The notes under the pieces: generated by a model
What the model saw: only the letters and a program-made list of their open reading frames with translations
The model's database searches: none
What the model was told of the DNA's origin: nothing
Position numbers and translations under genes: made by a program
Part shown: piece after piece, positions 47,453 to 55,915 of the stretch
Position numbering within the stretch: position 1 is the first letter of the stretch
How the letters are laid out: each line of letters starts with the position of its first letter
From: Microbacterium oryzae
GTDB taxonomy: Bacteria > Actinomycetota > Actinomycetes > Actinomycetales > Microbacteriaceae
Assembly (NCBI RefSeq): GCF_030406385.1
Contig: NZ_JAUEPM010000001.1
Location: 496,001 to 560,000, forward strand
Reading direction: 5' to 3'
DNA: 64,000 nt

Positions 47453-48757
47453 ATGTTCCGCACCAAGAGGATGACCGCCACCGCGGCTCTCATCACGATC
47501 GGCGGGCTCACGCTCGCCGGCTGCTCCGGCTCCCAGCAGGAGGCCGCCGAGACGGTCGACCCGAACGAGGAGGTGACGCTCACCTTCGCCTTCTGGGGCA
47601 ACGATGTGCGGGCCGACCTCTACGACAAGGCATTCGCGGCCTTCAACGAGGAATACCCCAACATCACCATCCAGAGCTCCTTCCTCGACTTCCCCGCCTT
47701 CTGGGAGAAGCGCCAGACGGAAGCCGCCGGCGGCGGCCTCCCCGACGTGATGCAGTTCGACTACTCGTACCTGCGCCAGTACGCGGAGAACGGTCTGCTC
47801 CTGGACCTCGAGCCCTTCCTGGGCGGGCTCATCGACGACGAGCCGCTCTCCGACGAGATCCTCGCGATCGGCGAGGTCGCCGACGGCACCTTCGGCATCC
47901 CGACCTCGACGAACGCCTGGGGTCTCTTCACGAACCCGGCGCTGCTCGAGAAGGCTGGTGTCGAGGACTTCGCAGGAGGCAGCTGGGAGGACTACAACGC
48001 CTGGATGAGCGACGTCACCGAGGGTGCTTCGGCGGCGGGCGAGGAGTTCTACGGCGGCACCGACTGGACCGGCCGCATCCAGAACTTCGAGATCCAGCAG
48101 CGCGCGAACGGCGAGGACCTCTTCACGGAGGAGGGCGAGCCGAACTTCACCGAGGATGACCTGCGCGCGTTCTGGGAGCAGGGCGAGGAGGTTCGCGGCA
48201 GCGACGCCATCATCGCCGCGCAGCAGCTCGAGGAGGTCTACCCCCTGTCGGGCTTCGACACCGCGCTCACGGCGAGTGAGCTGACCTGGGACAACTTCGG
48301 TGCTGGATATCTCGGCAACCTCGGCGAGGGATACACCGAGCTGGGCCTCACCGCTCCTCCCGTCACCGTCGAGGGCGCTGAGGACCTCTACCTGAAGCCC
48401 TCCATGCTGCACTCGATCGCCGCGTCGACCGACCACCCGGAGGCGGCGGCCACCCTCGTGGACTTCCTCGTGAACTCGCCCGAGTCCGGGGAGATCTTCG
48501 GCACCAACCGCGGCCTCCCCGCGTCGACCACCGCCCTCGAGGCGGCGGATCTCGACGCGATGAGCCAGCAGATCGCGGACTACGAGGAGTCGATCTCCGA
48601 CCGCCTCGGCGACGCCCCGCCCGTGCCGATCGTCGGCTACGGCACGCTGGAGGAGAAGTTCCGCCAGCTCGGACAGGAGCTCGGGTACGGCACGGTCACG
48701 GTCGACGAGGCCGTGGACCAGTTCTTCTCCGAGATGGACGTCGTCCTCAACCAGTGA
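47453..48757 (+). CDS. CUT1 sugar ABC transporter substrate-binding lipoprotein
   Basis: A 434-residue extracellular receptor of the SBP_bac_1 (CUT1) family: signal peptide with lipobox LTLAGC (Cys 24), then 'VTLTFAFWGNDVRADLYDKAFAAF' and the C-terminal 'AATLVDFLVNSPESGEIFGTNRGLPAS', typical of oligosaccharide receptors such as YesO/LplA. Position among RG-I genes suggests unsaturated rhamnogalacturonan oligomers as cargo. It precedes two permease genes; no ATPase is encoded in the operon, so a shared MsiK-type ATPase elsewhere must energise it, as is usual in actinobacteria. Confidence 0.9.
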   Translation: MFRTKRMTATAALITIGGLTLAGCSGSQQEAAETVDPNEEVTLTFAFWGNDVRADLYDKAFAAFNEEYPNITIQSSFLDFPAFWEKRQTEAAGGGLPDVMQFDYSYLRQYAENGLLLDLEPFLGGLIDDEPLSDEILAIGEVADGTFGIPTSTNAWGLFTNPALLEKAGVEDFAGGSWEDYNAWMSDVTEGASAAGEEFYGGTDWTGRIQNFEIQQRANGEDLFTEEGEPNFTEDDLRAFWEQGEEVRGSDAIIAAQQLEEVYPLSGFDTALTASELTWDNFGAGYLGNLGEGYTELGLTAPPVTVEGAEDLYLKPSMLHSIAASTDHPEAAATLVDFLVNSPESGEIFGTNRGLPASTTALEAADLDAMSQQIADYEESISDRLGDAPPVPIVGYGTLEEKFRQLGQELGYGTVTVDEAVDQFFSEMDVVLNQ

Positions 48758-48762
48758 TGTGA

Positions 48763-48792
48763 AGGTGGCCCGGGCGTGCGCCCGGGCCACCT
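48763..48792 (+). terminator. Hairpin between receptor and permease genes
   Basis: A perfect 13-bp stem (48763-48775 with 48780-48792) and 4-base loop, starting 6 bases after the receptor stop. It probably acts as a partial terminator that keeps the receptor in excess. Confidence 0.65.
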
Positions 48793-48824
48793 GTCGCGTA
48801 TCGCTTCGACTCGATCGGGAGATC

Positions 48825-49808
48825 ATGACCACGACTTTGACGAGAACGATCGTCACGTCCGACAAGGGCGGGAAGCGATCGCGCGCGACCGTGCCACCGC
48901 TGCGACCCGGTCTGCGGAAGAAGGGCCTGCGCGAATCGCTGGCCGGCTACGCCTTCCTCGCGCCCTGGCTGGTGGGCTTCTTCGGGCTGACGGTGGGGCC
49001 CATGGCGTACTCGCTCTACCTGTCGTTCACCTCGTACAACCTGTTCTCGGACCCGAAGTGGGTGGGTCTGGGCAACTACGTGCGCATGTTCACCGACGAC
49101 CCGCAGTTCATCCAGTCCGCGCAGATCACGCTCGTGTACGTGATCGTCGGCACCCCCATCAAGCTCGCCGCGGCTCTCGCGGTGGCGATGCTGCTGAACT
49201 ACCGCGACAAGGGCGCCGCGTTCTTCCGGTCGGCGTTCTACGCCCCGTCGCTGATCGGCGCCTCGGTGTCGGTCGCGATCGTGTGGCGGGCGATGTTCAA
49301 CACCGAGGGCCCCGTCGACTCGGGGCTGTCGCTGCTGGGGCTGAACCTCGGCGGATGGGTCGGGAACGTCGACCTCGTCGTGCCGATGATGATCCTGCTG
49401 GCGGTATGGCAGTTCGGCGGCACCATGGTCATCTTCCTCGCCGGCCTGAAGCAGGTCCCGAAGGAGCTGTACGAGGCCGCGGAGATGGACGGCGCGGGAG
49501 CCGTGCGCCGGTTCAAGGCGGTCACCGTGCCGATGCTCTCGCCGGTGATCTTCTTCAACCTGCTGCTGGAGCTCATCGGCGCGTTCCAGGTGTTCGCCTC
49601 GGCGTACATCATCTCCAACGGCTCGGGAGGGCCGGCGGGCATGACGAACTTCATCACCCTGTACCTCTACAAGCGCGGCTTCGCGGACGGGCAGTTCGGA
49701 TACGCCGCCGCCATCGCGTGGATCATCCTCATCGTCGTCGGTGTCCTCGCGTTCGTGCTGTTCCGCACCCAGAAGTCCTGGGTCCACTACGCCGGAGAAG
49801 ACCGATGA
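48825..49808 (+). CDS. CUT1 sugar ABC transporter permease (MalF/YesP type)
   Basis: The 327-residue permease has six helices, 'YAFLAPWLVGFFGLTVGPMAYSLYLSF' as first span and the EAA docking loop 'ELYEAAEMDGAGAVRRFKAVTVPML'. ATG at MTTTLTRT is chosen for CGGGAGA upstream; an earlier in-frame ATG would begin inside the terminator hairpin. Overlaps the second permease (ATGA). Confidence 0.92.
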   Translation: MTTTLTRTIVTSDKGGKRSRATVPPLRPGLRKKGLRESLAGYAFLAPWLVGFFGLTVGPMAYSLYLSFTSYNLFSDPKWVGLGNYVRMFTDDPQFIQSAQITLVYVIVGTPIKLAAALAVAMLLNYRDKGAAFFRSAFYAPSLIGASVSVAIVWRAMFNTEGPVDSGLSLLGLNLGGWVGNVDLVVPMMILLAVWQFGGTMVIFLAGLKQVPKELYEAAEMDGAGAVRRFKAVTVPMLSPVIFFNLLLELIGAFQVFASAYIISNGSGGPAGMTNFITLYLYKRGFADGQFGYAAAIAWIILIVVGVLAFVLFRTQKSWVHYAGEDR

Positions 49809-50695
49809 CCGCCACCGCCCTCGTCACCACCGGAACCCCCGCCCCCAGGCGCCGCATGAAGCGCCGCACCAGCCAGACCATCATCTGGCTCGTCGGACTC
49901 ACCCTGCTCACCATCGTGGTGATCTACCCGCTGCTGTGGCTGTTCCTGTCGACGTTCAAACCCAACAGCGAGTTCGGATCGAACCAGGGACTCATCCCCC
50001 AGGCCCCCACGCTGGAGAACTACGCCAAGGTCGCCGAGGGCATCGCCGGCATCTCGATGTGGACGTTCTTCTCCAACTCCCTCATCCTCGCCGTGTCCGC
50101 CGTCATCGGCACCGTGCTGTCCTCCGCCCTCGCCGCGTACGCGTTCGCGCGGGTGAAGTTCAAGGGACTCGGGATCCTGTTCACCGCGATGATCGGCACC
50201 CTGCTGCTGCCGTTCCACGTCGTGATCATCCCGCAGTACATCTGGTTCCAGAAGCTCGGATTCGTGGACACCTTCGTGCCCCTGATCCTCCCGAAGTTCC
50301 TCGCCACCGAGGCCTTCTTCGTGTTCCTCATCGTGCAGTTCGTCCGCCAGATCCCCCGCGACATGGACGAGGCCGCCCGCATCGACGGCGCCGGCCACGG
50401 CCGCATCTTCTGGTCGATCATCCTGCCCCTGGTCAAGCCCGCCCTCATCACGTGCGCGATCTTCACCTTCATCTGGACCTGGAACGACTTCATGGGCCCG
50501 CTGCTGTACCTGAACAGCCCCGAGAATTACCCGCTCCCCATCGCCCTGCGCCTCTACAACGACCAGACTGCGACGAGTGACTACGGCGCCACCGTCACGG
50601 CATCCTTCGTCGCCCTCATCCCCGTCCTGCTGTTCTTCATCGTCTTCCAGCGCTTCCTCATCGGCGGCGTCGCCACTCAGGGCCTCAAGGGCTGA
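49805..50695 (+). CDS. CUT1 sugar ABC transporter permease (MalG/YesQ type)
   Basis: The 296-residue permease has six helices and the EAA loop 'DMDEAARIDGAGHGRIFWSIILPL'; 'TWNDFMGPLLYLNSPENYPLPIAL' is the usual C-terminal MalG-family stretch. The ATG overlaps the partner stop, so subunits are made together. Followed after 2 bases by the YesL-like gene. Confidence 0.92.
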   Translation: MTATALVTTGTPAPRRRMKRRTSQTIIWLVGLTLLTIVVIYPLLWLFLSTFKPNSEFGSNQGLIPQAPTLENYAKVAEGIAGISMWTFFSNSLILAVSAVIGTVLSSALAAYAFARVKFKGLGILFTAMIGTLLLPFHVVIIPQYIWFQKLGFVDTFVPLILPKFLATEAFFVFLIVQFVRQIPRDMDEAARIDGAGHGRIFWSIILPLVKPALITCAIFTFIWTWNDFMGPLLYLNSPENYPLPIALRLYNDQTATSDYGATVTASFVALIPVLLFFIVFQRFLIGGVATQGLKG

Positions 50696-50697
50696 CG

Positions 50698-51342
50698 GTG
50701 ACGAGACGCGAGCGAGACGCGCGACGGGCGGCGGCGTCCGGCGCGGGTCCGACCCGAGAGGCGCCGGGGCGCAACCCCGGCGCCTCAGGCGCGTTCGCTC
50801 TCTTCGGCGAGGTGCTGCTCACCGGCGTGCTCATCACGGCGGCGGGTCTTCTCGTCGTGACGCTTCCCGCGGCCCTTGCGTCCGGTTCCCGGCACCTCCG
50901 CCGCTACGTGGCGGCCGAGGGCTCGTCGCTGCGGGCATTCTGGAGCGACTTCCGACGGGCGCTCCTCCCCTCCGGGATCCTGGTGGGCCTCGTGTCCGCC
51001 CTCATCGCGGCCGTGCTCGCCGCCGACATCCTGCTCGCGACCACGAGCGCGCTGCCCGGCGGCCGGATCATCGGCGTCGTGGGCGCCGTCCTCGCGGCGG
51101 TCCTCGCCGGTGCGCTCCTCGCCACAGCCGGAGCCTGGCGACCCGAGACCGGCTGGTTCGCGGCGATCCGCTCGCTTCCCGGCAGCGCGGCACGCGACAT
51201 CCCGGGGGCGCTCTACCTCGTCGTCGCCGCCTGCTTCGTGGCGCTCGCGACGTGGATGCTCATCCCCCTCATCGTGCCAGCGCTCGGCTGCGCGGCACTC
51301 GCCGTCGTCGCGGTGCCCGAGCGCCCGCGCCGCACCCACTGA
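50698..51342 (+). CDS. YesL/DUF624-like membrane protein
   Basis: The 214-residue protein has a basic N-terminus followed by about six hydrophobic helices. The stretch 'LFGEVLLTGVLITAAGLLVVTLPAALASGSRHLRRY' followed by 'FWSDFRRAL' is the DUF624 pattern of YesL/YesV, which accompany oligosaccharide importers in Bacillus. The role is unknown; a helper of the importer is a common guess. GTG start with AAGGG upstream, 2 bases after the permease stop and 32 bases before the GH42 gene, so it is in the importer operon. Confidence 0.75.
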   Translation: MTRRERDARRAAASGAGPTREAPGRNPGASGAFALFGEVLLTGVLITAAGLLVVTLPAALASGSRHLRRYVAAEGSSLRAFWSDFRRALLPSGILVGLVSALIAAVLAADILLATTSALPGGRIIGVVGAVLAAVLAGALLATAGAWRPETGWFAAIRSLPGSAARDIPGALYLVVAACFVALATWMLIPLIVPALGCAALAVVAVPERPRRTH

Positions 51343-51374
51343 ACCACCAACGCAACGACGAGAAGAACGAGGCC

Positions 51375-53432
51375 ATGCTCTACGGCGCCGACTACAACCC
51401 CGACCAGTGGCCTGAGGACGTGTGGGACGACGACGTCTCCCGCATGCAGGAGGCCGGCGTCACCACGGTGAGCCTCGGCATCTTCTCGTGGTCGCGCATC
51501 CAGCCGGCGCCCGACGTGTGGGATTTCTCCTGGCTCGACACCATCATCGGCAAGCTGCACGCGGGCGGGATCGGCGTGAACCTCGCCACGGCCACCGCGT
51601 CGCCGCCGCCGTGGGCGACCGTCGCGCATCCCGACATCCTCGCCGCCGACGAGAACGGCGCGCCGTACTGGCACGGATCGCGCCAGCACCACTCCCCTTC
51701 ATCGCCGACCTACCGGGCCCTCGCGGCGGAGCTCGTGCGGCGGCTCGCCGAGCGCTACGCGCATCACCCGGCGGTCGTCATGTGGCATGTCGGGAACGAG
51801 TCAGGATGCCACCTCCCTGTCGAGTACTCCGACGCCGCTCGCGACGCATTCCGCCGGTGGCTCCAGAACCGATACGAGACCATCCCGGCGCTGAACGAGG
51901 CGTGGGGCACGGCGTTCTGGTCGCAGCGCTACGGCGCCTGGGAGGAGGTCTTCCCGCCGCGGAAGGCGCCGTACAGCCGCAACCCCTCGCAGGTGCTGGA
52001 CTACCACCGCTTCATGTCGGACATGTGGCTCGAGTGCTACATCGCCGAGCGCGACATCATCCGCGCGGCCGGCGGCAGGCAGCCCATCTCGACGAACATG
52101 ATGGGCCCCTTCAAGCCCGCTGACTACACGACGTGGGCGCCGCACATCGACGTCATCACCGACGACTGCTACCCCGATCCCCTCGACCCGCAGCGCGTGC
52201 GCAACACCGCCTTCCAGCGCGACCTGGTGCGCTCGCTCAAGCGCGGCCATCCGTGGCTGCTCATGGAGCAGGCGACCGATGCCGTCAACTGGCGTCCGGC
52301 CAATCCGTCCAAGCGCGACGGGCAGCTGAGTGCGGAGACCGCGCAGTCGATCGGGCGCGGCGCGGACGGCATCCTCTTCTTCCAGTGGCGGCAGTCGCGC
52401 GCGGGCAGCGAGAAGTTCCACTCGGCGATGCTCCCCCACGCCGGGACGCGCACGCGCACCTGGCGCGAGGTCACCGCGCTCGGCGCGAACCTCGCCCAGC
52501 TGCCCGAGCTGCCGACGCCCGGTGATGACGCGCAGGTGGCGCTCGTGTTCGACTGGGAGAACTGGTGGGCGCTCGAGGCGGCAGACCATCCGAACCGCGT
52601 GGACTACCTCGCGCTGATGCGGGAGTGGTACGGAACGCTGCACCGGCGCGGGATCATGGTCGACATCGTGAGGCCCGAGCACGTCGACAGCCGGTACCGC
52701 CTGGCCGTCGCGCCGTTCCTCTACCTGCTGCGCGATGAGGGCGCTGCCGCGCTGGAGCGGTTCGCGGCGCAGGGCGGCACCCTGCTGACCGGCCCGTTCA
52801 GCGACATCGTGGATGGCAACGACCGCTTCCGCGCTGACGGCTTCCTCACGCAGCTGGGGCCAGTGCTCGGGGTGGCGCTCGAGGACTTTCGCGCCCTCGT
52901 GCCGCCCGCACTCGACCAGGTCGCCGAGCGTGCGGGCGAGGAAGGCGCGACCGGAGCCGGCGCCGACACGCGCATCGACGCCGCCCTGCGCGAGGCGCGC
53001 TTCGTGCTCGACGGCGCCGACGCGGTCGGGACCTACTTCGCCGAGGCGCTGTTCGCCGACGACGCGGACGTCGTGGCGGCCTTCACGTCCGGCCCCTCGC
53101 GCGGACGGCCCGCACTCACCCGCCGCGCGCACGGCACCGGGTCGGCCTGGTACCTCGCGACGATGCCCGACGCGCCGGCACTGGACCGCGTCGTGGCCCG
53201 CCTCGTCGAGGACGCAGGGGTTTCGCCCGTGCTCTCGTCGCCGCTGCCCGAGAACGTGGAGGTGGCCCGCCGCGGCGACCTCGTGACGATCATCAACCAC
53301 GGGACAGCGCCGGTGTCGATCGAGGTCGTCGGCACGCGCCTCGAGGACGACGAGGCGATCAGCAGCGTGGAGCTCGAGCCGCAGGAGTCGGCCTTCCTGC
53401 TCGCGCCGGCGCGGGTGGCCGTCTCGGCCTGA
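51375..53432 (+). CDS. GH42 family beta-galactosidase (YesZ-like)
   Basis: A cytoplasmic 685-residue retaining beta-galactosidase. The N-terminal TIM barrel opens 'YGADYNPDQWPEDVWDDD'; the acid/base is E142 in 'WHVGNESG' and the nucleophile E298 in 'LLMEQATDAVNW'. A glutamine-amidotransferase-like trimerisation domain (about 390-600) and a small C-terminal beta domain follow. It would remove galactose from the galactan side chains of imported RG-I, as YesZ does in Bacillus. ATG with a GAGAAGAACGAGG purine run upstream; last gene of the importer operon. Confidence 0.93.
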   Translation: MLYGADYNPDQWPEDVWDDDVSRMQEAGVTTVSLGIFSWSRIQPAPDVWDFSWLDTIIGKLHAGGIGVNLATATASPPPWATVAHPDILAADENGAPYWHGSRQHHSPSSPTYRALAAELVRRLAERYAHHPAVVMWHVGNESGCHLPVEYSDAARDAFRRWLQNRYETIPALNEAWGTAFWSQRYGAWEEVFPPRKAPYSRNPSQVLDYHRFMSDMWLECYIAERDIIRAAGGRQPISTNMMGPFKPADYTTWAPHIDVITDDCYPDPLDPQRVRNTAFQRDLVRSLKRGHPWLLMEQATDAVNWRPANPSKRDGQLSAETAQSIGRGADGILFFQWRQSRAGSEKFHSAMLPHAGTRTRTWREVTALGANLAQLPELPTPGDDAQVALVFDWENWWALEAADHPNRVDYLALMREWYGTLHRRGIMVDIVRPEHVDSRYRLAVAPFLYLLRDEGAAALERFAAQGGTLLTGPFSDIVDGNDRFRADGFLTQLGPVLGVALEDFRALVPPALDQVAERAGEEGATGAGADTRIDAALREARFVLDGADAVGTYFAEALFADDADVVAAFTSGPSRGRPALTRRAHGTGSAWYLATMPDAPALDRVVARLVEDAGVSPVLSSPLPENVEVARRGDLVTIINHGTAPVSIEVVGTRLEDDEAISSVELEPQESAFLLAPARVAVSA

Positions 53433-53443
53433 GCGCGCTCGCT

Positions 53444-53497
53444 TGCACGCCGCGGCGGCGTGTGTCACACTCGAACCACGTTTGGAAAGCGTTTACC
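53444..53497 (+). promoter_or_regulatory. Promoter region and RG-I operator before the second Gfo/Idh gene
   Basis: GGAAAGCGTTTACC (53484-53497) fits the operator consensus. A weak promoter, TTGCAC (53444-53449) and CACACT (53466-53471), lies just upstream with a 16-base spacer. Confidence 0.55.
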
Positions 53498-53534
53498 CGT
53501 TCGGCTCCGCCCGACGAGAGAGCAAGGAAGCATC

Positions 53535-54704
53535 GTGAGCAACGCGACCCCCGCCATCCGCGAGATCGGCATCATCATGAACGGCGTCTCCGGACGCATG
53601 GGCTACCGGCAGCACCTGGTGCGGTCGATCCTCGCCATCCGCGATGCGGGCGGCGTCGAGCTGCCCGACGGCTCCAAGGTCACCGTGCGCCCGCTCCTCG
53701 TCGGGCGCAGCGAGGCGAAGCTCGCCGAGATCGCGGCTGAGCACGGCATCGCCGACTACACCACAGACCTCGACGCCGCGCTCGCCGATCCGCAGTGGGA
53801 GATCTACGCGGACTTCCTCGTGACGAAGGCGCGCGCCACGGCGCTCCGCAAGGCGATCGCCGCCGGCAAGGCCATCTACACGGAGAAGCCCACGGCCGAG
53901 TCCGTCGAGGAGGCCCTCGAGCTCGCCCGTCTCGCGCAGGAGGCGGGCGTCAAGACCGGCGTCGTGCACGACAAGCTCTACCTGCCGGGCCTGCAGAAGC
54001 TCAAGCGCCTCATCGACTCCGGCTTCTTCGGCCGCGTCCTCTCCGTGCGCGGCGAGTTCGGCTACTGGGTGTTCGAGGGCGACTGGCAGCCCGCGCAGCG
54101 CCCGAGCTGGAACTACCGCGCGGAGGACGGCGGCGGCATCATCGTCGACATGTTCCCGCACTGGAACTACGTGCTGGAGAACCTCTTCGGCGAGGTCAAG
54201 AGCGTGTACTCGCAGGCGTCCATCCACATCGCCGACCGCTGGGACGAGAAGGGCGAGCGCTACGACGCGACCGCCGAGGACGCGGCGTACGGCATCTTCG
54301 AGCTCGAGGGCGACATCGTCGCGCAGATCAACTCCAGCTGGACCACGCGCGTGAACCGCGACGAGCTCGTCGAGTTCCACGTGGACGGCACGCACGGCTC
54401 CGCCGTGGTCGGCCTGTTCGGCGCGAAGATCCAGCCCCGCAACGCGACCCCGAAGCCGGTCTGGAACCCCGACCTCGAGGACACGCACGACTACGACGAG
54501 GACTGGCAGCAGGTCCCCACGAACGACGTGTTCCTCAACGGCTTCCGGCAGCAGTGGGAGGAGTACCTGACCTCCTACGCGCTGGGCACGGACTACCCGT
54601 TCGACCTCCTCGCCGGCGCACGCGGCGTGCAGCTCGCCGAGGCCGGTCTCGAGTCGAGCCGCACGGGCGCGAAGGTCGTCCTCCCCGAGCTCAAGCTGGC
54701 GTGA
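53535..54704 (+). CDS. Gfo/Idh/MocA family oxidoreductase (second)
   Basis: A 389-residue NAD(P)-dependent dehydrogenase. It has an unusual N-terminal Rossmann motif 'IGIIMNGVSGRMGYRQHL' (GVSGRMG in place of GxGxxG), then 'YTEKPTAESVEEAL' (EKP Lys) and 'EDGGGIIVDMFPHWNYVLENL' with the catalytic His. GTG start with AAGGAAG upstream. It heads a cassette with the DUF993 and isomerase genes 5 bases and 1.2 kb downstream; the three probably act in sequence on one substrate, not yet identified. Confidence 0.87.
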   Translation: MSNATPAIREIGIIMNGVSGRMGYRQHLVRSILAIRDAGGVELPDGSKVTVRPLLVGRSEAKLAEIAAEHGIADYTTDLDAALADPQWEIYADFLVTKARATALRKAIAAGKAIYTEKPTAESVEEALELARLAQEAGVKTGVVHDKLYLPGLQKLKRLIDSGFFGRVLSVRGEFGYWVFEGDWQPAQRPSWNYRAEDGGGIIVDMFPHWNYVLENLFGEVKSVYSQASIHIADRWDEKGERYDATAEDAAYGIFELEGDIVAQINSSWTTRVNRDELVEFHVDGTHGSAVVGLFGAKIQPRNATPKPVWNPDLEDTHDYDEDWQQVPTNDVFLNGFRQQWEEYLTSYALGTDYPFDLLAGARGVQLAEAGLESSRTGAKVVLPELKLA

Positions 54705-54709
54705 GCGCG

Positions 54710-55915
54710 ATGGCAGAGCACTTCACGCTGGTCGGCCACGACGGCCGACTCGGCCGCGTCGATCTCAACGCCGCCGGCGGGTACGCGAAGCCGGCAGGGG
54801 CGCTGCGGAGCCGCGTCGCCTACGCGGCCGCGCACGTCGTCCCCGTCACCTGGGGCGACAACACTCCCGGGCAGCCCGCGCAGATCGATTGGGATGCCAC
54901 CCTCGGCTTCCGTCGCGCGGTCTACTCGTGGGGTCTGGGCGTCGCCGACGCCATGGACACCGCCCAGCGCAACATGGGCCTCGACGCGGCCGCGGTGCGC
55001 GAGCTCATCGCGCGGAGCGCCGAGGTCGCCCGCGAGGAGGGCGGCTCGGTCGTCGTCGGCGTCAACACCGACCACGTCGACGAGCACTCCATCTCGCTGG
55101 AAGCCGTCATCGACGCGTACAAGGAGCAGCTGCACTTCACCGAGGAGCAGGGCGCGGGCCCCGTGCTCATGGCGTCGCGCCACCTCGCACGCACCGCGAC
55201 CAGCGCGACCGACTACCTGCGCGTGTACGGCGCGGTCCTGCAGTCGGCGAGCGCCCCGGTCGTCCTGCACTGGCTGGGAACGGCTTTCGATCCGGAGCTC
55301 GCCGGCTACTTCGGCGGCGAGGACTGGGAGACCGCGTCGCAGACGCTCATCCGCATCATCGAGGAGAACCCGGGCAAGGTCTCGGGCGTCAAGATGAGCC
55401 TGCTGAACGCCGAGTCGGAGGTCGCGGTCCGCGAGCGCCTGCCCGAGGGCGTGCGCATGTACACCGGCGACGACTTCAACTACGTCGGGCTCATCGGCGG
55501 GGCGGATGTCCCGGCCGCGTCCCAGCCGAAGGCCGGTGCCGGGGCGACGCGCACGCACTCCGATGCGCTGCTCGGCGCCTTCGCGGCGATCACCCCGGTG
55601 GCCTCCGCGGCCATCCAGGCACTCGACGCCGGCGACCCGGACGAGTACCTCCGCATCCTCGGCCCCACCGAGGAGCTCAGCCGCCAGGTGTTCGCGGCGC
55701 CCACGTTCTACTACAAGACCGGCGTGGCTTTCCTCGCCTGGCTGAACGGGCACCAGTCGGCGTTCCAGATGGTGGGCGGCCTGCACTCGGCTCGCAGCAT
55801 CCCCCACCTGTCGCGCATCGTGGAGCTCGCGAATGCGGCGAACGCCCTCGAGGATCCGTCGCTCGCGGCCGCACGCTGGAGCGACTACCTGCGTCTGAAC
55901 GGAGTGGACGCATGA
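54710..55915 (+). CDS. DUF993 protein (dihydrodipicolinate-synthase-like aldolase fold)
   Basis: The 401-residue protein belongs to DUF993, distant relatives of the DapA/N-acetylneuraminate-lyase TIM barrel. 'VSGVKMSLL' offers a candidate Schiff-base Lys (K228), and 'VPVTWGDNTPGQPAQIDWDATL' is a family landmark. No substrate is known. Starting 5 bases after the Gfo/Idh stop and overlapping the isomerase start (ATGA), it is surely co-translated with both. A retro-aldol or hydratase step on an oxidised sugar is a reasonable inference. Confidence 0.82.
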   Translation: MAEHFTLVGHDGRLGRVDLNAAGGYAKPAGALRSRVAYAAAHVVPVTWGDNTPGQPAQIDWDATLGFRRAVYSWGLGVADAMDTAQRNMGLDAAAVRELIARSAEVAREEGGSVVVGVNTDHVDEHSISLEAVIDAYKEQLHFTEEQGAGPVLMASRHLARTATSATDYLRVYGAVLQSASAPVVLHWLGTAFDPELAGYFGGEDWETASQTLIRIIEENPGKVSGVKMSLLNAESEVAVRERLPEGVRMYTGDDFNYVGLIGGADVPAASQPKAGAGATRTHSDALLGAFAAITPVASAAIQALDAGDPDEYLRILGPTEELSRQVFAAPTFYYKTGVAFLAWLNGHQSAFQMVGGLHSARSIPHLSRIVELANAANALEDPSLAAARWSDYLRLNGVDA

